Origin: a virus
IMG/VR virus record: IMGVR_UViG_3300048597_000042
Location: 1-61,902 of that record
DNA length: 61,902 nt
Strand: one strand, 5' to 3'
Below, one piece after another: positions 9,901 through 17,955 of this stretch; within the stretch, counting starts at the first letter, position 1; each line of letters begins with the position of its first letter. The notes beneath the pieces were generated by a model that had not been told where the DNA came from, did no database searches, and was given only the letters and a program-made list of their open reading frames with translations. The position numbers were made by a program, and so were the translations under genes.

Positions 9901-10272
9901 TTGGTTCTGCGCTTCCGGAGTTTGCTCTGGTGCTTGCATACTAGGACTGCCAAGGACAGCCTGCGCAGCGTTGTTGCGACCGAAGGCATACCACTCCGAC
10001 ATAGCACGATTAGTGATGTCAGCTTGCGTGGTATTGTAAAACTGCGCTAGCGTACCAGAGCTTACGTCTCGAAGATACTCCCCGAACAGAGTATCAAACT
10101 CCGGGCTTTGGACAAACAACTGTACCGACGCTGGGTCTTGAAAGCCCTGTAGCTTAAGCCGCTGTTTAGCAAAATCCGTAAATGAAGTTAATTGCGGCGG
10201 CTGTGCAGGAGGCGCAGCTTGAGGCTGCAACTCAGGGTACAAAGACAGCGGGTCAACCGGAGGCCGAATCAT
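3952..10272 (-). CDS. Giant internal virion / polyvalent ejection protein, 2106 aa
   Basis: At 2,106 residues this is the largest gene and the last of the late operon, the place where podoviruses carry proteins that are packaged and ejected ahead of DNA. The N-terminus is proline-rich and then predicted helical. An Ala-Pro repeat lies near residues 655-680. A zinc-peptidase signature, VLHELLHAAT, lies near residues 939-948. The segment SPEFRAWFGDSKVVD near residue 1100 is the usual lead-in to ADP-ribosyltransferase-like domains of phage polyvalent proteins, but I do not see the ART core after it. Around residues 1480-1750 there is a long aromatic and amphipathic section (TRWYSRAQTWAYPVFMLVTQALRDF) like the polyvalent-associated LPD38 type. 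An acidic run (GDDDDDDEP) follows a hydrophobic segment near residue 1765. The assignments come from motif recognition only. Confidence 0.8.
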   Translation of the reverse strand: MIRPPVDPLSLYPELQPQAAPPAQPPQLTSFTDFAKQRLKLQGFQDPASVQLFVQSPEFDTLFGEYLRDVSSGTLAQFYNTTQADITNRAMSEWYAFGRNNAAQAVLGSPSMQAPEQTPEAQNQAARDDFGLIDMGVNVLRSAGQAGVSTVGGIAGLVSPSAGAAVDKFGEQLFQYRDPAEKAARDATWQKALQEYDAGNYGTAAATLISDPIVLSELAGMGAGFVGPALALKVLGRVKALGSVGQAISNRAGTGAAVLEGASIPGQAGIEAYERAIAEGATPEQATTVARAATTDPLAIGAGVLGAVPIAEKVMDVNRMVMGGNALARGVKGAAITAPLEAAQEGPAEFGQAQATQNALLAGGFDQQAAEVRPGFNALVGALAGGTVGAGAGGIRGIMAQPEAVQQTSPTTQPPAQPTAPTGNATVQPPSDSAAVDATAPSGAESIAPAAAPSDQTSGEETDVNTPTQRVRTIEELSDVLATRLVNVSPTTVAGTGNPLAFKASKADPRKQVESELQQTIAGLNETINLINDLNLRKYGLASPSLSAEALLLRAYEKRPTAVRPAILGAVAQNELTERVANAAKNLAKEPDLVTPEEVAFVGAALGVPQNNLAKTQGGLATQLLDIVNAFESAKTQTAQARADVLRTAAPTQARPAPAPAPAPAPAPAPAPAPAPAPAPATPVEPARETAATTPSAPPAETDIAPDVAADYFRQVNAMLPKAIDLTSAGIDKWVDKAAKLTDIEAKKNAFSAKVKFALLKNKPAYARLRVEAIKQAAVKNGISEAQVEAALTEALPAQEGENSLRPSDGSDSSNTLQAAAEGGGWSIDPEEQRIERELTGKTFAELAQWAVDNAPNEYVKEIATKVQNKLDAMQKRGVEFVFDLQSGERRLVKMYSARGLLHWAVSKSKAPVLTLTLNGAAVIENQSGYPSGMRYQTVLHELLHAATALDIFFNKDSPAVKALNDLRNEVVKYFNGRVKAGTLTDFEKNIYNRSINALRTPDEVLAWGLTDREMQVFLADINLGEKTLWDRFVEIVASIFGLGRSYKSALEELLRTADSLLDMSVDETANSVTAKTFLFGPNTPTQEGALSEEQTNSPEFRAWFGDSKVVDKRGTWDANNKNISYLSVDTDEIEQPKNRAEQILKQIRNPQQPNEFSRENVSGLRKFWEKTAAEFLPARKVDEVMVSLGFKTRFENTFGDFKAKIAGTVAVQSEQVLRPVEEIIHDLHGKSKLKDNKQFVDFLGSMIWALHGIERNAMLSARNTNLTVEGSQLRDLLIEAYEKEGAMTAEEFRSQLFAIADEHATEANWRGENYSGAGSADLQVVFDSLSKEMGITMQDIAPLKPALKAVADQIKSNIYASNISPEQMRRFDSYNFEWWVPLRASRDIKSATDEPASDETLPTTGTVIPMQGRTTPPENPLLNLEREFARSVKQMQFAQMMNQLGPQMIGLAGELKLGITERETSADFPMGQTLYKEKNKFKMLWRRDDGTAIIFDMGENDSLTQAFINTQYRPPNEYLLRYMAPVTRWYSRAQTWAYPVFMLVTQALRDFNYAPTMLAIDHGMGKSVEFIGNYVSSGGYFRYVNLALEGAFASPQKMREFAAKGDKAAQDIVAFEDAGGASQFADFYGVMSSFAEELNTNPRLARLKSNKLVRGLGNLGDLGVKVLDSMGTMAEYGARIAVFNTLRKDLGDQEAATYSRNLQNFTQSGTEAANFASLVPFWRAAMTGADRLYTVTRNPDGTFNQQKAIALLGWGATMGFLWMALLDGALGDDDDDDEPLLSKVQAETAMMNMILPIKSADGEPYKIPLGYGMPQLLPAIGVVGYMAMQGYITPEDAAYQLATHVQKNTTPIQPYTIPAQADANDFIKSQLLGAAGFNPLTDTAIGIAANRPRFGVGSIYNQYKDAGVPWFSSPKLGTPEFFTSMSEGLYDSTGLDVPPEVFQFGVDSWLGGVGRSITSVMKEDARNQQMVGDVENFSEPRVGGVGADLASLSQTVTNVVTVRDMQFSDNVEFNALRRELNKFSFQLKQAEIAGTANQLPESVRRLANLDSQIDKLNRDFNADANAIRDNRLMSDEVKRSRMVALTNQYRSSRTRLMRQADALLN
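8233..8304 (-). repeat. 12-bp tandem repeat encoding Ala-Pro linker
   Basis: Six exact tandem copies of GGGAGCCGGGGC (plus-strand reading) lie inside the 2,106-codon gene and continue as degenerate units on both sides. On the coding strand they give an (AP)n stretch, a stiff extended linker between the N-terminal third and the peptidase-like region. Copy number is expected to vary by slippage. Confidence 0.9.
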
Positions 10273-10625
10273 TAGACAGTATCCACAAGATCACGTAAGA
10301 ATTGACGTACTTGCGCTTTATCGATTTGCATTAGCTCAGTACGCGGGCTGTACTCCATCGGGTTGTATGCTACATAAGTAGCCCCCTCCGGGTCAAGAAC
10401 AACGCCCATCCGGTCAAGTCCGTACTTCGCTATGGCTGACGGTTCTTTGTAACGCGGTTTTTTAGGGTCGTTTGTGACCTCATACCGCAAGACTAGTTCA
10501 TCGTCAGCAAGGGCCTCTTGCGTCGCTTGTTCGTAAAACTCTTTCTGCTCTCGCGCGTTTTCTGTGAGAGTGTCATTTCCGTACAGCTTTACATAGTCCA
10601 TAAATAACTCACTGATACATAGCAA
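10272..10625 (-). CDS. Hypothetical late protein, 117 aa
   Basis: The stop is adjacent to the start of the giant ejection protein, and the start overlaps the end of the transglycosylase gene. The product is acidic, mostly helical, and contains KYGLDRMGVVLDPEGATYVAYNP. The frame may start a few codons inside (MDYVKLYGNDT). It is probably a minor virion or chaperone-like protein of the ejection module; no family recognised. Confidence 0.7.
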   Translation of the reverse strand: MLCISELFMDYVKLYGNDTLTENAREQKEFYEQATQEALADDELVLRYEVTNDPKKPRYKEPSAIAKYGLDRMGVVLDPEGATYVAYNPMEYSPRTELMQIDKAQVRQFLRDLVDTV

Positions 10626-11805
10626 GAGCTGCGCGAACTTTAGGTATGTAGTTTCTAGTTTCTTCGTTCAAAAGCTCTGGCATAAGCCTACCGTTATTGC
10701 TTTGCAGATGCCGCATAGTAGCAGCCGGACCCATGTTATACGCCGCTAGAGCAGTATCTAAGTCGCCGCCGAACTTTTGCAGCATGGCATTTAAGTACGC
10801 CATTCCGTACTCTTGGTTTATGACGGGATCACGTAGAAGAGCAGTTGCTGTTGCCATATCCCGAGACGGAACTTGTACTCCAAGGCTTTCTGCAAAAGTG
10901 AATATGTCGGGTAGCTGATACCCTGGGTCCATAGCCGTGCTAGGCAATATCTGCATCATACCTACTGCGCCTTTCTGACTCACCGCATTCGGGTTTCCGG
11001 CGCTTTCGACTTTAGTTATAGCTTGCCTAAGCATTTCAGGAGTGAAGTTTTCTATAGAAGCGTTAGGCTGAATTTTAAACGCACTTACATCATCCATAGT
11101 TAACTCTGGCCCACGCGGTTGGCCCACAGCGCTGCTAAGTCTGGCCATGTCAGCATTTGTGGCTGGCGTCACAGGTGCCGCAGGTGCCGCAGGTGCCGGC
11201 ATAGAGCCAGCGCTGTTACCAAGCATAGATTGCATCAAACTAGGTATTCCGGCACTGCCGGAAGCCGCCGAGTTAATGCGTGCTCCAGTCAGAGCGCGCT
11301 GCATCGCCATTTCTTGAATTACTGGATTGCTCATATTAAGCTCGTCATACCGAACAAGAGTCGGCATACCGTCGCTTCCAGTAATTACAAGGCCGTCAGG
11401 ATTCGGCGTGGCCTGCATACCCCGCGCACTAAAGAAATCTACAAGCCCTTGAAAAGAGCCTGTAGTCGCGCTCTCTCGCAAAGCGTAGTTAAGCTGGCTA
11501 TCAAGGTTTTGAAGCTCTGTATTTTGCAAAGAGCTTTCAGCCATTCGACGTGCCGGCGCGCCTTGTGGGAGCGCACTATCTTCGCCCATGCGCCAGCGTT
11601 CAAGTGCGTCTTGGTTTAAAGCAGCGTTTACTCTAAGTGGGTTTATCTGACTGTTATAGTCGTAAGACTGCTGAGTGATAGCCCTATTAAGTTCTGCTGT
11701 GCGCAGATCAGATTTTAACCGCTTGTCGCGATCTAGCATGTCATCCGCCATAGCGTACCCACTGAGGTAGCTGCTCACGGGATTTGCGTATATATTGCGG
11801 CTCAT
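10609..11805 (-). CDS. Internal virion protein with lytic transglycosylase domain
   Basis: The 398-residue protein has a helical, low-complexity N-terminal region (Gln/Asn/Ala-rich) and a C-terminal soluble lytic transglycosylase domain: AITKVESAGNPNAV with the probable catalytic Glu near residue 267, then KGAVGMMQILPSTA, and ALAAYNMGP near residue 350. These are the ES, GLMQ and AYN signatures of the SLT (GH23) fold. It would cut peptidoglycan locally to let the ejected tail or DNA cross the wall during infection, not for lysis. It overlaps both neighbours in a tight late operon. Confidence 0.88.
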   Translation of the reverse strand: MSRNIYANPVSSYLSGYAMADDMLDRDKRLKSDLRTAELNRAITQQSYDYNSQINPLRVNAALNQDALERWRMGEDSALPQGAPARRMAESSLQNTELQNLDSQLNYALRESATTGSFQGLVDFFSARGMQATPNPDGLVITGSDGMPTLVRYDELNMSNPVIQEMAMQRALTGARINSAASGSAGIPSLMQSMLGNSAGSMPAPAAPAAPVTPATNADMARLSSAVGQPRGPELTMDDVSAFKIQPNASIENFTPEMLRQAITKVESAGNPNAVSQKGAVGMMQILPSTAMDPGYQLPDIFTFAESLGVQVPSRDMATATALLRDPVINQEYGMAYLNAMLQKFGGDLDTALAAYNMGPAATMRHLQSNNGRLMPELLNEETRNYIPKVRAALAMYQ

Positions 11806-12461
11806 GTCGATTCCTCTCGCATACGCCTGTTAAATCCGATAGCCTGCCCGAAACCCGAACGCAAAGCTCGGAACGAATTCTGCACTTGCCTCATGGAGTT
11901 TACCGAACTAGCCGTAGCTTGACCAAAACCCGCCATGGCTTCATTCCCTGCCTGCAATCCAACATTTACAGCAGAAGCCCTTCGCGCTATGCGTCTGATA
12001 TTTTCACGCTCAGCATAAGCATAATTTACTCTGTACGCACCGACATATCCCGTGGCACGAATAAGCATCTGCTGTTTACGGCTTTCAAAGTCTATCCGCC
12101 AGCGGCGTCCGATGTGCCAAGGAGGCAGTTTATCAAGTGCACTTTGCGTTTGCTTTAAAATAGGGGGCAACCCGAAAACTTCGGCGCCTAAGTTCTCGCT
12201 GTAGTTCGGAAGAACTTCAGGTATAGCAAACGCTTCGTTTTTGAAATCGACTTCTTTGTCTTGGTATTTTGCTTTCCAAAAATCAAAGTCGCGTTTGGCA
12301 AGATCGAAATATTCTTTAGCTGTTTGTCTTTGTTTCTGTATAAGTAGAAACTCAGCAGCGCTAGCCGCAACGTAGCCGGCAACATGCAAGCCGCCGAACG
12401 ACGCGCGTTCAGTCGCGTTAAACGGTATTCCATTAGGCGGCAAAGTTTTTTGTAGCTTCAT
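11802..12461 (-). CDS. Internal virion (core-like) protein, 219 aa
   Basis: The protein is helical with a small hydrophobic Ala-rich stretch near residue 30, and has several basic and aromatic heptad-like segments (AYRVNYAYAERENIRRIARRA). Its size and composition resemble those of the 231-residue product just upstream, and both lie between tail genes and the transglycosylase, where podoviruses encode internal core proteins. It overlaps the next gene by 4 bases (ATGA). Confidence 0.7.
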   Translation of the reverse strand: MKLQKTLPPNGIPFNATERASFGGLHVAGYVAASAAEFLLIQKQRQTAKEYFDLAKRDFDFWKAKYQDKEVDFKNEAFAIPEVLPNYSENLGAEVFGLPPILKQTQSALDKLPPWHIGRRWRIDFESRKQQMLIRATGYVGAYRVNYAYAERENIRRIARRASAVNVGLQAGNEAMAGFGQATASSVNSMRQVQNSFRALRSGFGQAIGFNRRMREEST

Positions 12462-13156
12462 TACGGCGGCATTCTGTTGACTACTAACGAACTTTTGTTT
12501 GCAATACTTGGGGCTTCTTTTGATACGCGCCCTATTAAATCAGGGTCGAATTTCTTGTCACGGCTTCTGGTGTCTAACCGACGATTGAAGCCAGCTATTG
12601 CGCTAAACTCATCGCTTACAGAGGCTAAAGCATCTGCACTATTACCTATAGTATTGTCCATAAAATCTACGGATATACTCATTCTGTTTCTTACATCTGA
12701 GGCTACGCCTAGACCTATGTTTAGCGCATTGGCCCTGTACTCCCAGCGGCGGTCATCTTCAACCCGAACCCGCTCTTCTTCAAACGCAAATAAGTAGTTA
12801 CCTATGTCCGCGTAGAGTCGGGCTTGCAGCATTACTAGTTCTGAATACTCACTAGCTTGCTCTGGATTAAGCATGTTAGCTGAACCCGGCATTGGACCTA
12901 TAAACGGATTATAGGGTATTCGATTCCGTTGTCCTATGAAGTCAAACGTCGGTGTCGGTAGTGCCCATATGTCATCTACGTAAAGCGTTTCTGCTCCGAG
13001 TTTAAATTGATTGTAATAGTGCGTTTCTTTTTCTTTATACAACTCTGCGTAGTCTTGGGAAATCTCTGCCATGCGTATAGATTCGTTTATGCTTACTACC
13101 GCAGCAAGCCCAGCAGCAAGTTCTATAGCATTGATTATCGTGGCATCGACACCCAT
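12461..13156 (-). CDS. Internal virion (core-like) protein, 231 aa
   Basis: The protein starts with a hydrophobic segment (AIELAAGLAAVVSINESIRMA) followed by a charged helical region and a middle loop rich in Pro and Gly. The second half is helical (RRWEYRANALNIGLGVASDVRNRMS). It shares its plan with the 219-residue product downstream, so the two may be distant paralogues of the ejection apparatus. Stop and next start share one base. Confidence 0.7.
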   Translation of the reverse strand: MGVDATIINAIELAAGLAAVVSINESIRMAEISQDYAELYKEKETHYYNQFKLGAETLYVDDIWALPTPTFDFIGQRNRIPYNPFIGPMPGSANMLNPEQASEYSELVMLQARLYADIGNYLFAFEEERVRVEDDRRWEYRANALNIGLGVASDVRNRMSISVDFMDNTIGNSADALASVSDEFSAIAGFNRRLDTRSRDKKFDPDLIGRVSKEAPSIANKSSLVVNRMPP

Positions 13157-13159
13157 AAA

Positions 13160-13651
13160 TCACCCAAAAAGCAGTTTATGCATTTCTTTCTTAGCGTTGA
13201 CGCCGTGGTTTGTAGCTAACGGATAACCGCCAAGTGCGTAAAGTATGACACTGTACACGTCTAGTATAGCTACTTTATTGACCGCAATCAAGCCCTCGGC
13301 CTGCTGATTTTTATTTGGGAAATCAGCATCCATCGTGTGGGCTTCGTTCATTTTCAAGAGCGCATTGGCAAACACAGGACTTACAAGAGCGTTTGCTTTA
13401 CGCCAGAACAAATTATCAGACATCCCACCGCATAGTATATAAAGAAGTGACGCCCGCGTGTTAGCCCGCGTAGGGTCCATGTACGCTTTAGCTATAACAG
13501 ATAACTGCACCCATATTTCGGTGGCGGCAACAGCGTCTGCCATGTATCCGGCGTCTTCGCGTAGTTCCTGCGGCTGCAAGTATTTAGTAGCTATCTCGCG
13601 AGCTTCGGCTACAAAAGTAAGATACTGTACGTTAGGGTCATTGTGCATCAT
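13160..13651 (-). CDS. Hypothetical late protein, 163 aa
   Basis: All-helical composition with no transmembrane segment. It lies between the tail-nozzle-type protein (14-base overlap) and the core-like proteins, so it is probably a virion or assembly protein. No recognised motif. Confidence 0.7.
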   Translation of the reverse strand: MMHNDPNVQYLTFVAEAREIATKYLQPQELREDAGYMADAVAATEIWVQLSVIAKAYMDPTRANTRASLLYILCGGMSDNLFWRKANALVSPVFANALLKMNEAHTMDADFPNKNQQAEGLIAVNKVAILDVYSVILYALGGYPLATNHGVNAKKEMHKLLFG

Positions 13652-15485
13652 TGTTATACGATTCCGTAAGTTCTTCTGTGCTAGTTGCTAGATGTATTTC
13701 TTCAACTACAGACTGGCCGCAAAGTTCTATTTCCCATTCAATACCTTTTCTACTTCGCGGCAATCTAAATGGTTTGCTGTGCGAAACTTCGCGGTTGTAG
13801 GCTAAGCGCCCATCTACGTACAAGTTCATAACTAACTGCCCGCTGCCGTCGTGTACAATCTTAGCTGCACTGAAAGCGGTAGGACCCGGCATTACGAATT
13901 TTTTGGACCGCCACTTAAATGTAGATAAAACAGCCGGTCTAGCCATAGCACTAGAAAAGCCGGCGTTCCTGTGCGTTTCGTATACTCCTTCATCAAAAAC
14001 ACAATACACACCGGATGGCTGAGGCAAAGCGCAAAACGGACGTTTTACCGGCGGGCGTGTTACCGCAGGGTGCGTGAACGTAGAGACTTGCCCAAAATCT
14101 ACAGTGTGTTCTTCTTTATTTATCTGTACGCATAGTCCTGTAGTGCTGTTCAATAGTCCAACTATATAGTACCTACCGTCCCAGTAGTACGCGTACTGCG
14201 GCATTTTTCTATAAGAAGGCGTCCAAAGATCGGCACCGAATTCAAACAGCTCGCTGCTAAAAACAGACGCAGCGTTTTGGTTTACTATTACTACTCCAGA
14301 ATAACTAGTGTATATGGCCCCAAAGGGTGTACTACACAGAGTATTTGGAACGCACGGTTGGTCTATGTCTAGCTCAATAAAATCTAACATGGATGAGCTG
14401 CTAGCGCTATCGCTCACGCTTACTATTAGAGGCTTATAAGAAGTGCCTACTATTACGTTGTCTCTATAAGAAACTGCGTCAGTTACGTAGGTTGTAGATA
14501 CTGAAGCTGCTCTGAATCTTTCTAAGTTAGGTAGGTTATGCGGTGACAAAACTATCGCCGCATCTTTAGGCCATACATACTTACTGAATACGCTAGAGAC
14601 TTGGAGCACAGTGTTGTATTGAGTCGAGCCAGTATTTGGATCGACTCGGATAGCCCAATACCTACCGTTGTTTAGTTTTCCTATTGAAGTGAACACTCCC
14701 TTGGGAGCTGCATACTCTGAGCTAGTTATAGCTTTATGCTGTAGGCTTCTATCGCTGTAGCTATCTATAAAAGAGAAGGTTCTTATCCCACTTACAGGTG
14801 CAGATAGCTCCCCCATACTAACTTCTCTAACAAGCAAGAAGTCATTTAAAAGATCGTATTCTACTTGCTCTCCAGTCCGGGGCTTGCTTACAGTCCTATA
14901 CACGTTTATGTAGTTAGCTACAGAAGCTACGTCGTCTCTTATAGCACAAGACAGGGTAAGGATGTCCCCTTCAAAAAACGGCGTGTTTGAACCACCGTTC
15001 TCCACATCTAAAAGCACTGGCGGCGACTCGCCTTGGGCGGTCATTACTGTCAAAGCGTAAGCTCTCACAGTAGGGGTGTTAGTGATAAAAGTCCTAGTCC
15101 TAGTTTCTGAAACTACCGCAGCCCAAGAACTATTAGGCGGTATTGACGCAAAATCGTACACAGGTACAGGCTTAAAGACGTTACCGAAATCGGCTAAATA
15201 CTCGAATATATTGCTACCGTTTACCGATTGGCTAGATAAGCACAGATCGTTGCTTCTAGCGTACGTGTACACAGGGTTGCTACTCGGGCTACCTATGACG
15301 CCAAACAGCGTGTCTCTAAGCCCTACAAAATTGCCCGCTTGAGTTTCAGCCCAGCCGAAACTGGGGCGTAATTTGCCGTCGCGCAGGCGCACATTTTCCG
15401 CAATTTGAGCTTCGTTGTTTTGTAACAACTTCGCGCTGATTTTCGGACGTATACCGCTAAAGCTATTTATGCGGATTGAAGCCAT
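13638..15485 (-). CDS. Tail nozzle / tail tubular B-like protein, 615 aa
   Basis: The N-terminus (INSFSGIRPKISAKLL...AQIAENVRLRDGKLRP) is the opening found in large beta-propeller-type tail proteins of many podoviruses, which form the tail tip or nozzle below the adaptor ring. The rest is strand-rich with many Tyr, Ser and Thr, as expected. It lies immediately downstream of the fibre-like 490-residue gene, the stop and start sharing one base. Position and opening motif support the role; no alignment was run. Confidence 0.75.
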   Translation of the reverse strand: MASIRINSFSGIRPKISAKLLQNNEAQIAENVRLRDGKLRPSFGWAETQAGNFVGLRDTLFGVIGSPSSNPVYTYARSNDLCLSSQSVNGSNIFEYLADFGNVFKPVPVYDFASIPPNSSWAAVVSETRTRTFITNTPTVRAYALTVMTAQGESPPVLLDVENGGSNTPFFEGDILTLSCAIRDDVASVANYINVYRTVSKPRTGEQVEYDLLNDFLLVREVSMGELSAPVSGIRTFSFIDSYSDRSLQHKAITSSEYAAPKGVFTSIGKLNNGRYWAIRVDPNTGSTQYNTVLQVSSVFSKYVWPKDAAIVLSPHNLPNLERFRAASVSTTYVTDAVSYRDNVIVGTSYKPLIVSVSDSASSSSMLDFIELDIDQPCVPNTLCSTPFGAIYTSYSGVVIVNQNAASVFSSELFEFGADLWTPSYRKMPQYAYYWDGRYYIVGLLNSTTGLCVQINKEEHTVDFGQVSTFTHPAVTRPPVKRPFCALPQPSGVYCVFDEGVYETHRNAGFSSAMARPAVLSTFKWRSKKFVMPGPTAFSAAKIVHDGSGQLVMNLYVDGRLAYNREVSHSKPFRLPRSRKGIEWEIELCGQSVVEEIHLATSTEELTESYNNDAQ

Positions 15486-16957
15486 CAGTCTTTAACCAGT
15501 ATATGCGTTAACTGCGCTGTACTTGGAGTAAACCCTGCACCTAGTATCGTATGCCTCAGTTCTATAGTTCGGAGAGGCGATGGGCTTGACGCTATACGGG
15601 CCATCAGAGTATGCGTATTACCCGGAACAATTCGAGTTGAAGTAACTACTGTACCGTCTACAAACACAGCCATACCAAATTCGCCGACTGATGTAGTAGG
15701 CGTGGTGCTGTGGACAACTGTCATAGTGGCTAAAATCAGAAGGCTTTCTCCGGCGTTTACGTTTGTTGCCGTAGAAGCAGCAGTCACAGTATAAGCGCTA
15801 GGGCTTTCGCCTGTAGATGTACCAACAAGTCCGTTTGGGGGCGTAGGTCGCAGAGCGACCAGTGCGGCGTCTAGCCCAGCGGGGGACACCGCGCGAGTGC
15901 TGTCTCCAGCGTCCCTCGTCTCGGGCAAAGTAGGTGCGGCGAGTCGTACCACACCCCACCCGTCCGGGGCCGTAGAAGCGGCTTGCGCGCGCAATGTTAC
16001 GGTGTGTCCGGCTCTCGAAAGACTGATCGAGCCTAGCGTCTGTTGGTCACTGAACAGGGCTAAAGCCATTACTGGCCCGGAGTCCGTGCCGGGAGCGACC
16101 GGCATAGCCGTTATCCGCCCTTGGGCATCAACAGCAAAACCAGCGTAGTTACCAGATACCACACCTGTATTAGTTAAACTTACCACCGGCGTAGATGTAG
16201 GTATGCCAGTAATCGATATGCCAGCCGATCCACTGACAGATAGCACAGTTCCCGGACTACCTACAGTTCCTGTGTAGGATATAACAAAGTTAGGGTAGCT
16301 ACCGCTGACCGCTATGTTAGGACCGCCAGATATGGTAATAGGAGCGAAGTCTATGTTGTATGCTCCCGAAAGCGGATCATACGTAACATTCGCCGCTCCG
16401 CTGCCTGTGATTAACTCTCCTGACTCTAGCGGAGGTGGCTCAGGCGCTGGCGCGTTACCACAGTTAGCTCCAAGGGCACTACGGTCTAGTGCTATGCAAA
16501 AATTAGGAAACGCTCCTAGCACCTGAATAGCTTCTTCGCCTTCACAAGGCGCAATACTTACAGGAGGTGTGGTAACTACAAAATTTCTAGGCGTAGGCTG
16601 CGTGACAGTAGTAGCACCTGCGCCGGCTATAGATAGTGAGTTGTTTACCCCCGCTTGTGTTACTAGATCGAGTACAGCACTTGGGCCTAAGACAGAAACA
16701 AAGCAGTCGTTAGTGTTCCAAGTACGCGCTGTAGTACCGTCAACGCCACGGACTATGGAAGCGTTGTTTCCTGAAACAGCAGTTATGCGCACAACTTCGC
16801 GATACGAGTCTTCAGCAAAAGCCACGTATGTCCATGCTCCGCCGCTTAACTGTGCCGCAAGAAACGCGGCATCCGTAGGCGAGAGTTGCATAGTAGTAGT
16901 TGCTAGGGGTAATGTAGCAACTAGTCTGGCGGAGAACTGAGGTATAAACTTGTACAT
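15485..16957 (-). CDS. Tail fibre/spike-like structural protein, 490 aa
   Basis: The protein is Ser/Thr/Gly/Pro-rich with repeating short units of the type GPNIAVSGSYPNFVISYTG and GAGATTVTQPTPRNFVV, suggesting a trimeric beta-structured shaft. The N-terminal 110 residues (TTMQLSPTDAAFLAA... VVRITAVSGNNASIVRGVDGTTA) look like a phage attachment domain that binds the tail. The C-terminal 110 residues form a compact beta domain (LLILATMTVVHSTTP). It probably projects from the tail tip and takes part in adsorption. Confidence 0.72.
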   Translation of the reverse strand: MYKFIPQFSARLVATLPLATTTMQLSPTDAAFLAAQLSGGAWTYVAFAEDSYREVVRITAVSGNNASIVRGVDGTTARTWNTNDCFVSVLGPSAVLDLVTQAGVNNSLSIAGAGATTVTQPTPRNFVVTTPPVSIAPCEGEEAIQVLGAFPNFCIALDRSALGANCGNAPAPEPPPLESGELITGSGAANVTYDPLSGAYNIDFAPITISGGPNIAVSGSYPNFVISYTGTVGSPGTVLSVSGSAGISITGIPTSTPVVSLTNTGVVSGNYAGFAVDAQGRITAMPVAPGTDSGPVMALALFSDQQTLGSISLSRAGHTVTLRAQAASTAPDGWGVVRLAAPTLPETRDAGDSTRAVSPAGLDAALVALRPTPPNGLVGTSTGESPSAYTVTAASTATNVNAGESLLILATMTVVHSTTPTTSVGEFGMAVFVDGTVVTSTRIVPGNTHTLMARIASSPSPLRTIELRHTILGAGFTPSTAQLTHILVKD

Positions 16958-17364
16958 TATTCACAGCCCTCGCACAAAGAGGCTTGGTTATTTGCAATAC
17001 TGAACCCTATCGCCTCAAGCGATTCGTCGTAGTCAAACTCAATGTACCCTACTTGCGTCTGGCCCGTAAACACTTTGCCTTGATACCTTCCGTACGGAAG
17101 GTTGTACAAAAGCTCGTCTATCGGAAAACATAGCGTATTGTGGTCTATAGAGTACTGGGAGTATTTAACTATTGGCCCCGCTATACGCGCATTTTCCACC
17201 GTAAACTTATGTACAAATAATGCAGTCTCGTCGTCACTGCAAACGATTGTTTCACAAACTTGCGATGGCCCGTTCTGCGCCGCTTTCACATTACGCACTG
17301 ACAGAGTGACGCACAGCCGCATTGTGCGGCTAGTGATTGTCGGTATTGTAAACTGCCTTATCAC
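16957..17364 (-). CDS. Hypothetical tail-region protein, 135 aa
   Basis: Beta-rich sequence beginning MIRQFTIPTITSRTMRLCVTLS, typical of small phage proteins placed between tail adaptor and fibre genes. It ends with two Cys pairs (SLCEGCE). It overlaps its upstream neighbour by ATGA and its stop shares a base with the next start. Role unknown; likely virion-associated. Confidence 0.68.
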   Translation of the reverse strand: MIRQFTIPTITSRTMRLCVTLSVRNVKAAQNGPSQVCETIVCSDDETALFVHKFTVENARIAGPIVKYSQYSIDHNTLCFPIDELLYNLPYGRYQGKVFTGQTQVGYIEFDYDESLEAIGFSIANNQASLCEGCE

Positions 17365-17954
17365 ACAAACCTCGGCGCTTTCATAACCATAGATTTTTCG
17401 CTGCCTTTCTTAAGCTCGCGAGTTCTAGCTAAATTTACCGCAGAACGGAACTCACGGTCCCGCATTACAGCTATGTCTAACGAAGTAAAGATTTGATCCG
17501 GTAGTTTGTGCGCTTCTGCTAAAGCTCCAGCAGCAATGTCTTTTGCGTGGAGTTCATAAAGAGAATCTTCTAACAAAAAACAGTCTTGGTTAGGTACTAC
17601 AATAAGCTCGACTTGCCCATGCTGCTTCGTACCTACGCTTCGTGACAAACGTATGTGGTTAGGTGGGTTAAACTCTATTTTAGGGTTGATGCAATCTTTT
17701 GCAAAAGTAACCCCAACAACTCTGTCTATAACGTATAGACTCGTCGTGTGCACGTTGTAGTCTAAAACGTTGGGTTCTGCGTTTATAGTGGCTATGTCTC
17801 GAAGAACTCCCGTGTCGCGAGTAAAGCGGATAGTAGCCTGACGAACAAACTCGATAGCGAGTTCTTCTGGAAGAGTGTGCGCAAACGGCATCACATACGG
17901 GAGCACATCCGCATACGTTCTAGTCGGAGTGGAAATGTAGACTACAGACTGCAT
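17361..17954 (-). CDS. Tail tubular A / head-tail adaptor-like protein, 197 aa
   Basis: The middle section alternates short strands and helices (IEFVRQATIRFTRDTGVLRDIATI... VIDRVVGV) and ends in a helical basic tail (EFRSAVNLARTRELKKGSEKS). The size and the position between an adaptor-like protein and fibre genes fit the gatekeeper/tail-tube A class of short-tailed phages. Evidence is positional and compositional. Confidence 0.6.
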   Translation of the reverse strand: MQSVVYISTPTRTYADVLPYVMPFAHTLPEELAIEFVRQATIRFTRDTGVLRDIATINAEPNVLDYNVHTTSLYVIDRVVGVTFAKDCINPKIEFNPPNHIRLSRSVGTKQHGQVELIVVPNQDCFLLEDSLYELHAKDIAAGALAEAHKLPDQIFTSLDIAVMRDREFRSAVNLARTRELKKGSEKSMVMKAPRFV

Positions 17955-17955
17955 G

